Assembly (NCBI RefSeq): GCF_000971295.1
Contig: NZ_LANJ01000016.1
Location: 496,001-560,000 of the forward strand
From: Devosia epidermidihirudinis
GTDB taxonomy: Bacteria; Pseudomonadota; Alphaproteobacteria; Rhizobiales; Devosiaceae
Direction of reading: 5' to 3'
DNA: 64,000 bases
In this document: positions 1-7,670 of the stretch, piece after piece
Position numbering within the stretch: position 1 is the first letter of the stretch
How the letters are laid out: the number at the start of each line of letters is the position of its first letter
Made by a program: the position numbers and the translations under genes
Notes under the pieces: generated by a model
What the model saw: the letters and a program-made list of their open reading frames with translations, nothing else
What the model was told of the DNA's origin: nothing
Databases searched by the model: none

Positions 1-2
1 CC

Positions 3-824
3 ATTCCAACCCTGACCCGAACCGCGCAAGCGATGGAGCTGGCGCTTGCAGAGCGCGGCTATTCTACGCTTTTTGCCACGTCAAATAACGACCCTGCCGA
101 AGAGCGCCGGGTCATAGAGATGTTCCGCTCCCGACAGGTCGACGGAATGCTCATTTATCCACACCGCCACCGCGAGCTGGACCATATCCATAAACTTCGT
201 CGGGCGAACTATCCCATCGTTTTGCTGGTTGGTGACCCCTCAGCGGGCATCGATGCGGTGTGCATTGACGAGTTCGACGGGGCGTTCCGCGCTGTCCAGC
301 ACCTCACCGAGATGGGCCATGTTCGCATCGGTATATTGGATAGCTCGAACCCGATCGGCAACTCCGAGAAGCTGGAAGGCTATGTCAAAGCCTTGAGCGA
401 CGCCGATATCGCCTTCGATGCTTCGCTTTTCGTAGACCCCCAAGGCCACTCTGTGATCCGCGGTTTTTGGGCGATGGACACTTTGATGAGCAAGCCTGAC
501 CGACCAACTGCGGTTTTCTGTGCAAATGACTCCCTTGCACTCGGGGCGCTGCGATGGACGCAAAAACATGGTCTGCGCGTACCTGACGAAATTGCGATTA
601 TCGGCTTCGATAATATCGAGTTCGCCGAACACGCAGCGACGCCGATCTCCAGTGTGCACTATGACGTGCAGATGGTAACCGACCTTGCAGTCGACCGCTT
701 GGTGGGGCTTATCAAGGCCGGTGACAAACTGCCCGCCCCCCGGGTCACCATGATCGAGCCGTCGATTATCGTGCGTGAAAGCACCAACGGGCGCGTGGTC
801 CAGCGTTCTGGGCGAGCTCTGTAG
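3..824 (+). CDS. LacI/GalR-family transcriptional regulator, C-terminal part (5' truncated by window edge)
   Basis: The reading frame is open to the window edge, and the residues before the first ATG (IPTLTRTAQAMELA) match the family's start of the ligand-binding domain, so the gene begins upstream and its helix-turn-helix is not visible. What remains is a type 1 periplasmic-binding-like effector domain: the PTAVFCANDSLALGAL segment and the GFDNIEFAEHAATPISSV strand near the C-terminus are typical of LacI proteins. It probably represses a sugar-utilisation operon outside the window; the ligand cannot be inferred. Confidence 0.9.
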   Translation: MPTLTRTAQAMELALAERGYSTLFATSNNDPAEERRVIEMFRSRQVDGMLIYPHRHRELDHIHKLRRANYPIVLLVGDPSAGIDAVCIDEFDGAFRAVQHLTEMGHVRIGILDSSNPIGNSEKLEGYVKALSDADIAFDASLFVDPQGHSVIRGFWAMDTLMSKPDRPTAVFCANDSLALGALRWTQKHGLRVPDEIAIIGFDNIEFAEHAATPISSVHYDVQMVTDLAVDRLVGLIKAGDKLPAPRVTMIEPSIIVRESTNGRVVQRSGRAL

Positions 825-1066
825 GGCTTGGGTACCACCACCGTAACCGAAATCTGCCGAGCCGCCCTCGGGTCGGGGGAGTGAAGAGGGCGTCCCCGAG
901 AGTGACGCAAACGGACTTGCACTGCGCTAGGTGCTAAAGCCGAGCGCGTACGCCCGGCGATTTGCGCGAAAGCACAAGGGAGACGGACCAACGCCTCTGC
1001 GAACCAACAGAGGCAGGTGCGTGCCCAGCAAAATTCAGAGTGTTGAGCTTCATCAAAAGGATGAAA

Positions 1067-1143
1067 TGGCGCGCCCTAAGAGATTCGAACTCCTGACCCC
1101 CAGATTCGTAGTCTGGTGCTCTATCCAGCTGAGCTAAGGGCGC
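1067..1143 (-). tRNA. tRNA-Arg (anticodon ACG), CCA encoded
   Basis: On the minus strand the sequence folds into a full cloverleaf. The 7-bp acceptor stem pairs GCGCCCT with AGGGCGC, the D-arm carries GCTCAGCTGG, the anticodon stem CCAGA/TCTGG encloses loop CTACGAA, and the T-loop is TTCGAAT. The anticodon ACG (plus positions 1107-1109) would be read as ICG after A34 deamination and decode CGU/CGC/CGA. Discriminator base is G and the 3' CCA is encoded (1067-1069). Intact, with no integrase nearby. Confidence 0.95.
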
Positions 1144-1207
1144 GCACTACCGTTTGAAACGGTGGTTCAGGGCCTTGCGAAGTCCGCATCGCCCTGAAGC
1201 GACGCCA

Positions 1208-1236
1208 CCCATACAGAGGTGATTTGTGCTTGGCAA
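1208..1236 (-). promoter_or_regulatory. Possible sigma70-type promoter for tRNA-Arg
   Basis: On the minus strand TTGCCA and TATGGG are separated by 17 bp, about 65 bp upstream of the mature tRNA 5' end. The match to consensus is moderate. Two inverted repeats (1166-1198 and 1149-1163) lie between it and the tRNA. Confidence 0.3.
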
Positions 1237-1273
1237 GCGCACTCTAAAAGTTTTTAGCGGGAAGTTGTGACGA

Positions 1274-2701
1274 TCAGCTGACACGCAGCGTTTTCGGCAG
1301 GATGATATCGAAGCGCGTCCCGACGGGTTGATCGACCAGGATCAGCCTGCCGCCGTGGGCTTCCGTGATCTCGCGGGCGATGGCGAGGCCCAATCCGGTC
1401 CCCCCTGCACGGGCAGAGCCTTCAAAAGCAACGAACAAATTATCTCGCGCCCGTTGTGGCAGGCCCGGCCCGTTATCCACAAAGGCGAGCACAATCTCGT
1501 CCGAGGAATCGATCTGGGAGACGGAAATCTCCTTCGGCGGCGAATCGGCGCGAACAGATTCGAGAGCCTCCCGGGCATTCTTGAGCAGGTTGAGCAGCAC
1601 GCGCGCGAATTGCCCCGCATCGACATTCAAAATCAGATCGTCTGGAATGCCATTGCGGAAGCTGATGCTGGGATGCCCCACAAGGCGCGCGTCAAACGCA
1701 GCGTCCTCAATGAGCGCCCGCAGGGTCACCGGGGCCATCACAGGGGGCGCCGCGGTCTCGCGGCCATAATCGAGCACCGACTGAGCAAAGCCGATGGCCC
1801 GATCGAGTGTGGTCACAAGGCGCGGCGCCAGCCGCTGCACCTTGGGATCGTCCAGCGTCGCCACCTGATCGGACAGCAATTGGGCCGAGGTCAGCGTGTT
1901 GCGCAGGTCGTGATTGATCTTGGCGACGGCCAGCCCGAGGTCGGCCAGGTGCCGGCGTTGGCGCAGCATGGAGAACAGGTCGGACTCCATGGCCGCCAGT
2001 TCTCGCTCGACAATGCCGATTTCATCTCGGCGCGGCGACGGTGCGATAATGAGGCTCGCATTTTCCGGCTCCTGGCGAAACGCCAGCATATTGGCGGTCA
2101 GACGGCGTACCGGATGGATGAAGAGGCGGCTGACCAGAAGGTAGAGCGCCAGGGCCGAAATAGCGGCAATGACCAGCGAGGCCAGGAAAATGTCGCGCGA
2201 ATAGACCCACATGTCCTGGCGCAGCGGGCGCTCGGGCATCAGCAGTTCGACGAGGCTTTCATCGAGATCACCTTCACCCACAATGCGCAGGGTCCGGCCG
2301 GGGCCAGCAAACAGCGTATCGATGGCGCCAACGATCAATGTGGGCAGATCGCGCTGGCGCATGTCGGCGGTGACAACGACATCGGGCGTCACCGGGTTGG
2401 CCAGTTCGATGAGCTGGCTCTGCCCTTCCCGGCGATAGACGATGGCATTGGCGCCAGCGGAGGTCAGCAGGCGGTCAGTAAGGTTGCGCGGCAGGGCCAT
2501 GACATCGGGCACGGCATCGAGCACTCGGGCGGCCACGACGCCGACGCGCAGGCGATCATCGAGCCAGCTGGAGCGGAAATTGGCGAGCGAGGGCAGATAG
2601 ACCACGATGGTGACGACCAAAATCACCATGGTGATGGTGGCGATCAACTTGATCGAAAGGCCGGAAAACCATTTTGGCAAAACGCGACGTTCGGCTGTCA
2701 T
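1274..2701 (-). CDS. Membrane sensor histidine kinase (orphan)
   Basis: 475 residues. A transmembrane segment at about 16-38 and another at 171-191 bracket a periplasmic sensor region. A HAMP linker (about 190-245) leads to a dimerisation/phosphoacceptor helix with H264 in the motif NHDLRN, then a HATPase domain with N-box LLNLLKNAREAL (about 375), G1 VDNGPGLP (about 420) and G2 GGTGLGLA (about 443). It autophosphorylates on His and passes phosphate to a response regulator, but none is encoded nearby. It follows the flavoprotein gene by 54 bp on the same strand, so the two are probably one operon. The stimulus is unknown. Confidence 0.9.
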   Translation of the reverse strand: MTAERRVLPKWFSGLSIKLIATITMVILVVTIVVYLPSLANFRSSWLDDRLRVGVVAARVLDAVPDVMALPRNLTDRLLTSAGANAIVYRREGQSQLIELANPVTPDVVVTADMRQRDLPTLIVGAIDTLFAGPGRTLRIVGEGDLDESLVELLMPERPLRQDMWVYSRDIFLASLVIAAISALALYLLVSRLFIHPVRRLTANMLAFRQEPENASLIIAPSPRRDEIGIVERELAAMESDLFSMLRQRRHLADLGLAVAKINHDLRNTLTSAQLLSDQVATLDDPKVQRLAPRLVTTLDRAIGFAQSVLDYGRETAAPPVMAPVTLRALIEDAAFDARLVGHPSISFRNGIPDDLILNVDAGQFARVLLNLLKNAREALESVRADSPPKEISVSQIDSSDEIVLAFVDNGPGLPQRARDNLFVAFEGSARAGGTGLGLAIAREITEAHGGRLILVDQPVGTRFDIILPKTLRVS

Positions 2702-2755
2702 TACAAGACAATATAGGGATAATGGCCCGGCGCGTCAGCCCCCGCCGCGTGCGCG

Positions 2756-4186
2756 TCAGGGTAGCAATCGACGCAGGTCCATTCGGCGTTTCGTCCAGAG
2801 GCTAAGCGGCCGCAAAGCGCGCGCCTGACGGCCCAGATCGGCGAGGACCGCCGCAGGACTGGCGGGCGGCAATGCGAGGCCGGCCAGATCGGCAGCCGGT
2901 GTTTTGCTGGCCATCGCGAGGGCGACCATCGCCGCGACTTCGCCCGCCGCGGGTCCGATCGCCGTGCCACCCCGGATTTCACCCTGGCGGCCCACGATGA
3001 GCTTGGCCATGCCGGAGGCTTCGCCGCGCGCGCGGGCGCCGTCATTTTCCGCCAGCCCGGAGCGAAGAATGGTTTGTCCGGCGCGGAGGTGACGGCTGGG
3101 TTCGAGCTGACCGACCTGGGCAAAGGTTGGTTCGGTCGCGACGACGCTGGGGACGCTTGCGGCATCGAATCGGTCGGCACGGCCGAGCAGGATGCGATCG
3201 AGAACGATGTCAGCCTGTCGCGCGGCGGCTTGCGGGCGATCTTCACCAGCGGCCCCGCCGATGGCGCTGATGCGGGCGTTGGTGGTCTGGCCATACTCAT
3301 TGAGTCGCAGGCGCTCTGGCCGCACAGAATCGCGACGCAGGTTGAGTTGGGTCAACCACGGTGCATCGAGATCAGGCTGGCGACCGAGCGCCACCAGCAC
3401 ATGGGAGACGTCGAGGTTTTCTGCGCTACCATCAGCGTGGCGCAGAGCAATGCCGGTTCCCTGGTTGCGCGGCAGGATGGTCGCAACGTCAGCGTCTTCG
3501 AGGATGGCGACGCCCTCATCGCGCAGCGCGCCCACAAGGATGTTGACCAGCTCGCGATCAAACCCGGCCAGAAGCGGGCCATGCGGCACCAGCGTCACCG
3601 CCGAGCCGAGGCGACGATAAGCCTGCGCCAGCTCCAAGGCCGTCGCATCGCCACCGATGACAACCAGATGGGTGAGCTTACGGATATTGGTGAGAATGCT
3701 ATCGGGAGTGAAATAGGGGATCTGATCGAGCCCCACGATGTCAGGCACGACGGCCCGGGCACCAGTCGCCAACACATAGTGACGCGCCTGAACCCGGACC
3801 TCGCCGATGCTGAGGGCGTTGCGGGCGCTAAAAATAGGTTCGCCTTCAATATGAGTTATCCCCAGGGCGGCAAGCCGTTCGGGGGAGGCGCGTGGCGAAA
3901 CAGCGGCGGCTTGGGCGGCCGCCAGTTCGCTGATGATGCGGAAATTGGGTTTGGGTTCGGCGCGGTCGATACCGACGCTATGGGCATTGCGCACGGCATG
4001 AGCGCGGGCGGCGCTGGCGAGCAGGCTGGCACGCGCCAAACGGCCTGCCACCGGGTCTCCGGCCTCCTCAAGCCCGCGGTCGATCAGCACAACGCTGGCG
4101 CCGCGATCGCGCGCCGCCATTGCCAAAGACAATCCGCATGCTCCCGCGCCGATAACGCAGAGATCTGGTTTGATAATGTCTGCCAT
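2756..4186 (-). CDS. Dihydrolipoamide-dehydrogenase-like FAD/NAD(P) oxidoreductase lacking the redox disulfide
   Basis: 476 residues with the fold signature of the DLDH/mercuric reductase/glutathione reductase family. The N-terminal FAD motif is VIGAGACGLSLA, the central NAD(P) motif is VVIGGDATALELAQA (about 178-195), and there is an ATGARAVVP segment and a C-terminal dimerisation domain (from about 345). Where the family has a CxxxxC pair, this protein reads GDPVAGRLARASLLASA with no cysteine, and the C-terminal His-Glu catalytic pair is also absent. It should bind FAD but cannot do classical disulfide exchange. It may be an NAD(P)H:quinone-type enzyme or a redox sensor; its place upstream of the kinase allows a sensory partnership (inference). 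Confidence 0.8.
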   Translation of the reverse strand: MADIIKPDLCVIGAGACGLSLAMAARDRGASVVLIDRGLEEAGDPVAGRLARASLLASAARAHAVRNAHSVGIDRAEPKPNFRIISELAAAQAAAVSPRASPERLAALGITHIEGEPIFSARNALSIGEVRVQARHYVLATGARAVVPDIVGLDQIPYFTPDSILTNIRKLTHLVVIGGDATALELAQAYRRLGSAVTLVPHGPLLAGFDRELVNILVGALRDEGVAILEDADVATILPRNQGTGIALRHADGSAENLDVSHVLVALGRQPDLDAPWLTQLNLRRDSVRPERLRLNEYGQTTNARISAIGGAAGEDRPQAAARQADIVLDRILLGRADRFDAASVPSVVATEPTFAQVGQLEPSRHLRAGQTILRSGLAENDGARARGEASGMAKLIVGRQGEIRGGTAIGPAAGEVAAMVALAMASKTPAADLAGLALPPASPAAVLADLGRQARALRPLSLWTKRRMDLRRLLP

Positions 4187-4286
4187 TCCCCGCCAACGGC
4201 CAGATATAACCCCTGACAGAACTTATGGGGTGAGATGATTGTTAAAACAACGGGGCAATGGCACAGGGGAATGGCGTCATGTTGCG

Positions 4287-4315
4287 TTGACTTGGGGATG
4301 AGTTTTCCCTATAGA
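4287..4315 (+). promoter_or_regulatory. Sigma70-type promoter of rpmH-rnpA-yidC
   Basis: TTGACT (4287-4292) and TATAGA (4310-4315) are separated by exactly 17 bp and lie about 110 bp upstream of the rpmH start. This is the best-matching promoter seen in the window. It lies in the divergent gap between the flavoprotein gene and rpmH. Confidence 0.65.
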
Positions 4316-4422
4316 CGCCACCAACCCGCACATTGGGCGCCCAGCGCTCCAAGTGTGTCAGAAAAATTCCTTGCGCAAGCAATGCCAATCTAGAGGAACC
4401 GCGCAGGCCGCGGTTTGATGTT

Positions 4423-4557
4423 ATGAAGCGTACTTACCAGCCAAGCCAGCTCGTGCGTGCCCGCCGTCATGGTTTCCGTGCCCGCATGGCGACCAAGGAC
4501 GGTCGTGCGATCATCAACAAGCGCCGTCGCGACGGCCGCAAGAAGCTCACGGCCTAA
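4423..4557 (+). CDS. rpmH: 50S ribosomal protein L34
   Basis: 44 residues, the usual L34 length, beginning [18 protein letters not shown] and ending in the basic [11 protein letters not shown] tail. It binds 23S rRNA in the large ribosomal subunit. An in-frame upstream ATG at 4333 would add 30 residues not found in L34 and is rejected. First gene of the rpmH-rnpA-yidC operon; rnpA starts 15 bp after its stop. Confidence 0.98.
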   Translation: MKRTYQPSQLVRARRHGFRARMATKDGRAIINKRRRDGRKKLTA

Positions 4558-4572
4558 GGGCCCTGTGGCCGG

Positions 4573-4974
4573 ATGACGGCCATAGACAAGCCGACAGGCG
4601 CTTTGCGCCGGCTGACCAAGCGTTCGCAGTTTCAAAGGGCTGCCCGGGGCAATCGCGCCGGGCGCTCTGCGTTTGGACTCCAGACAATTGGTACTGACGA
4701 TGCCGAAGCCGGCATTGGGTTCACCGTCACCAAGAAGACGGGCAATTCTCCACAGCGTAACCGCATAAAACGTCGCCTTCGCGCGGCTGTGACAGCATGC
4801 GCGCGTGACTTTATGCCCGGCCACGACTATGTGCTCGTGGGACGGCGCGAAGCGCTCTCCGAACCTTTTACGAAGCTGGTTGCCGATCTGGGTGCCTTGA
4901 TTGTGCGCGTGCACACGCCCAAAACCGACAATGAGCGCAACTCTTCCGGCCGCGGCCCACGGAAATCGAGATGA
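4573..4974 (+). CDS. rnpA: Ribonuclease P protein component
   Basis: 133 residues, with the conserved RNR-box in SPQRNRIKRRLRAAV (about 58-72) and the upstream GFTVTKKTGN strand. It is the protein cofactor of RNase P, which matures tRNA 5' ends. The stop overlaps the yidC start (ATGATGA region, 4971-4974), implying translational coupling. No yidD gene separates rnpA from yidC here. Confidence 0.96.
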   Translation: MTAIDKPTGALRRLTKRSQFQRAARGNRAGRSAFGLQTIGTDDAEAGIGFTVTKKTGNSPQRNRIKRRLRAAVTACARDFMPGHDYVLVGRREALSEPFTKLVADLGALIVRVHTPKTDNERNSSGRGPRKSR

Positions 4975-6800
4975 TGAAAGACAATCGTAATGTGATCCTC
5001 GCCATCGTGCTCAGCATGGCTGTGCTGTTTGGCTGGCAGTTTTTCGTTGCCGGACCACAGCTCGAACGTGCTCAGCAGCAGGCGCAGATCGCAGCAGAGC
5101 AGAAGGCAGCCGCTGACGCTGCCCTTGCAACGCCTGTGACGCCCGGCCAAGCAGCGGCAACGCCCGCCCCCGTCGGAACGCAAACCTATGCCGACCGCGA
5201 GACGGCCATTGCTGCCACGCAGCGCGTGACCATCGACACTGCCGACCTTGAAGGTTCGCTGAACCTGACCGGCGCGCGCCTCGATGACCTGCGCCTCAAG
5301 GCCTATCGCGAGACGGTTGATCCCAATTCGCCAATCATCACCCTTTTGACCCCAGCCGGTCTGCCAAACGCCTACTTCGCTGAAGAGGGCTGGGTTCCGG
5401 TTGCTGGCGCCAATATCGCGGTTCCGTCCAACCAGACGGTCTGGGCTGTTGAAGGCGCCAACACCACGCTGACCGCAACTACGCCAGTGACCCTGGTTTG
5501 GGACAATGGCGCAGGTCTGGTTTTCCGCCGCACCATTTCGGTCGACGAATACTACCTGTTCACCGTCAAGCAGACGATCCAGAACAATACCGGCGGCGAT
5601 GTTGCGCTCTATCCATACGCACGCGTCATCCGTCACAACACGCCGCACGTTGCCAACTTCTTCATCCAGCATGAAGGTCCGCACGGCGTGCTGGGCGGCA
5701 ATAACCTGGTGTCCAAGAAGTATGCAGACCTGCAAAAGGACCTGCAGGCCACTTACGAGAACACCTCGGGCTGGCTCGGCTTTTCCGACAAGTACTGGGC
5801 AACCGCCGTCATGCCACCGCCAGGCACCGCGCTCAATGCGCGCTTCAGCTGGCAGAACAATGCTGGTTATGACGACTACCAGACCAGCTATGTCGAGACG
5901 ACACCGGTCGTGATTGCTTCGGGCGCAACGGCAGAGCGCGAAAGCTATCTGTTTGCCGGCGCCAAGGAAGAATCTGTCATCTCGGCCTATCAGAACCAAT
6001 ATGGCTTTGACCGTCTGGAACTGCTCATCGACTGGGGCTGGCTGAGCTTCATCACCAAGCCGATGTATTACCTGCTGAGCTTCCTCTACAGCATCATCGG
6101 CAACTTCGGCGTCGCCGTGCTCTGCGTGACGGTTATCGTCAAGGCGATCTTCTTCCCGCTGGCCAGCCGCTCCTATGCGTCCATGGCCGCCATGCGCCGC
6201 GTGCAGCCTGAGATGAAGTCGATCCAGGAACGCCTCAAGGACGACCGTCCTGCCCAGCAGCAGGCGATGATGGAGCTGTACAAGAAGGAAAAGATCAACC
6301 CGCTCAGCGGTTGCTGGCCGGTGCTGATCCAGATCCCTGTGTTCTTCGCGCTCTATACGGTTATCTTTATCAGCCTCGATATGCGCCATGCGCCGTTCTT
6401 TGGCTGGATTCAGGATCTGGCGGCGCCCGATCCAACCAATATCTTCACCCTGTTCGGCCTGATCCCATGGGATCCGACTGCAATGCCTTTCATCGGCGGG
6501 TTCCTGCATCTTGGCGTGTGGCCTGTGATTATGGGCATCACCATGTGGGTGCAGATGAAGCTGAACCCACCGCCACCAGATCCAACCCAGGCGATGATCT
6601 TCAACTGGATGCCAGTGATCTTCACCTTCATGCTGGGCACGTTCCCTGCTGGTCTGGTGATCTACTGGGCCTGGAACAACACCCTGTCGGTTACCCAGCA
6701 GTGGTTCATCATGAAGCGCCACGGCGCAGAGGTGAACCTGCTCGGCAATATCCTCGACAGCTTCAAGCGTAAGCCCAAGGCTGAAACGCCCAAGGCCTGA
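4971..6800 (+). CDS. yidC: Membrane protein insertase YidC
   Basis: 609 residues. One N-terminal transmembrane segment (NVILAIVLSMAVLFGWQFFV), a long periplasmic beta domain (about 60-340), then the conserved 60KD_IMP/Oxa1 core with five membrane helices from about 350 (for example FGVAVLCVTVIVKAIFFPLA and the MMELYKKEKINPLSGCWP cytoplasmic loop). It inserts membrane proteins alone or with SecYEG. Length and periplasmic domain fit Gram-negative YidC. Confidence 0.98.
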   Translation: MMKDNRNVILAIVLSMAVLFGWQFFVAGPQLERAQQQAQIAAEQKAAADAALATPVTPGQAAATPAPVGTQTYADRETAIAATQRVTIDTADLEGSLNLTGARLDDLRLKAYRETVDPNSPIITLLTPAGLPNAYFAEEGWVPVAGANIAVPSNQTVWAVEGANTTLTATTPVTLVWDNGAGLVFRRTISVDEYYLFTVKQTIQNNTGGDVALYPYARVIRHNTPHVANFFIQHEGPHGVLGGNNLVSKKYADLQKDLQATYENTSGWLGFSDKYWATAVMPPPGTALNARFSWQNNAGYDDYQTSYVETTPVVIASGATAERESYLFAGAKEESVISAYQNQYGFDRLELLIDWGWLSFITKPMYYLLSFLYSIIGNFGVAVLCVTVIVKAIFFPLASRSYASMAAMRRVQPEMKSIQERLKDDRPAQQQAMMELYKKEKINPLSGCWPVLIQIPVFFALYTVIFISLDMRHAPFFGWIQDLAAPDPTNIFTLFGLIPWDPTAMPFIGGFLHLGVWPVIMGITMWVQMKLNPPPPDPTQAMIFNWMPVIFTFMLGTFPAGLVIYWAWNNTLSVTQQWFIMKRHGAEVNLLGNILDSFKRKPKAETPKA

Positions 6801-6827
6801 TCGCCAAAAGTCCTACAGCATGCTAAG

Positions 6828-6860
6828 GCCCGCCGGACGCTTCCGGCGGGCATTCTTTTT
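6828..6860 (+). terminator. Rho-independent terminator after yidC
   Basis: A perfect 10-bp GC-rich stem (GCCCGCCGGA with TCCGGCGGGC) with a 4-nt loop is followed by ATTCTTTTT. It ends 12 bp before engB, so engB is likely read partly by readthrough or from its own promoter. Confidence 0.8.
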
Positions 6861-6872
6861 GAGGCAAGTATT

Positions 6873-7517
6873 ATGAGCGAAGTCGACTACGCGCCCGACA
6901 TGATCGAAAAAGGCCGCCTGCTGTTCGCGCGGCCCTTCCTGTTCACCAAGGGCTGCGTGCGCATCGCCGACCTGCCGCCGATGGACCGGGTAGAAATTTC
7001 GTTTGCCGGACGCTCCAATGTGGGCAAGTCGAGCCTGATCAACGCGCTGTGCGGCACTTCGGGCCTGGCCCGTACGTCCAACACACCGGGCCGTACGCAG
7101 GAGCTCAATATCTTTGAGAGCCAGAGCGAAAACCTGCGTATCGTCGACATGCCCGGCTATGGCTATGCCAAGGCCCCTGAAGACAAGGTGCGTCAGTGGA
7201 CGCGTCTGGTGCATCAGTATCTGACCGGCCGCACGACCCTCCGCCGCGTCTATGTGCTGGTCGATGGCCGCCATGGCCCCAAGGACAATGACCTGACCGT
7301 GATGAACGAACTCGACCGCGCTGCGGTGAGCTATCAGGTCGTGCTGACCAAGGCCGACAAGCCGCTCAAGGCTGACCTCGAAAAGGTCATCGAAGCCACC
7401 AAGGCCGCCATCGCCAAGCGCGCCGCCGCGCACCCGCGCGTCATCCTGACCTCAAGTCACAAAGGCGACGGGCTCAAGGAACTGCGCACTGAAATCGCGA
7501 TGCTGCTGGAGAGCTAA
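6873..7517 (+). CDS. engB: Ribosome biogenesis GTP-binding protein EngB (YihA/YsxC)
   Basis: 214 residues of the TRAFAC GTPase family: G1 GRSNVGKSS (about 46-54), G2 NTPGRTQ, G3 DMPGYGYA (about 92-99), G4 TKAD and G5 TSS (about 182). It assists 50S subunit assembly. It follows yidC as in related genomes; downstream the housekeeping order breaks and a convergent TTT transporter operon begins. Confidence 0.96.
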   Translation: MSEVDYAPDMIEKGRLLFARPFLFTKGCVRIADLPPMDRVEISFAGRSNVGKSSLINALCGTSGLARTSNTPGRTQELNIFESQSENLRIVDMPGYGYAKAPEDKVRQWTRLVHQYLTGRTTLRRVYVLVDGRHGPKDNDLTVMNELDRAAVSYQVVLTKADKPLKADLEKVIEATKAAIAKRAAAHPRVILTSSHKGDGLKELRTEIAMLLES

Positions 7518-7598
7518 GGGTGCTTCGTATGCGGCCACTTGCAATCCAGCACACGGAAAACTGGTGGCAAGTTCAGCTGGGATGGTGATCAACAAACC

Positions 7599-7639
7599 AA
7601 AAGGCCTCCTAACTATACGATAGCTAGGAGGCCTTTTTT
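7599..7639. terminator. Bidirectional terminator between engB and tctA
   Basis: AAAAGGCCTCCTA pairs with TAGGAGGCCTTTT around a 13-nt loop. A T-run follows on the plus strand, and the A-run on the left gives a T-run on the minus strand. It can end both the engB transcript and the convergent tctCBA transcript. Confidence 0.8.
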
Positions 7640-7670
7640 CGAGGTGCTTTGACTACCGGCGCTGCCGCGC

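Noticed and set aside
1067..1143. tRNA-Arg as an integration site of a mobile element
   Set aside because: No integrase, no duplicated tRNA 3' end and no direct repeat was seen nearby.
1328..2716. A 462-residue open frame on the plus strand
   Set aside because: Antisense to the histidine kinase, whose conserved H, N and G boxes are clear on the other strand.
4827..6722. A 631-residue open frame on the minus strand
   Set aside because: It lies antisense to rnpA and yidC, has low-complexity His/Arg/Gly composition typical of antisense frames in GC-rich genes, and resembles no family.
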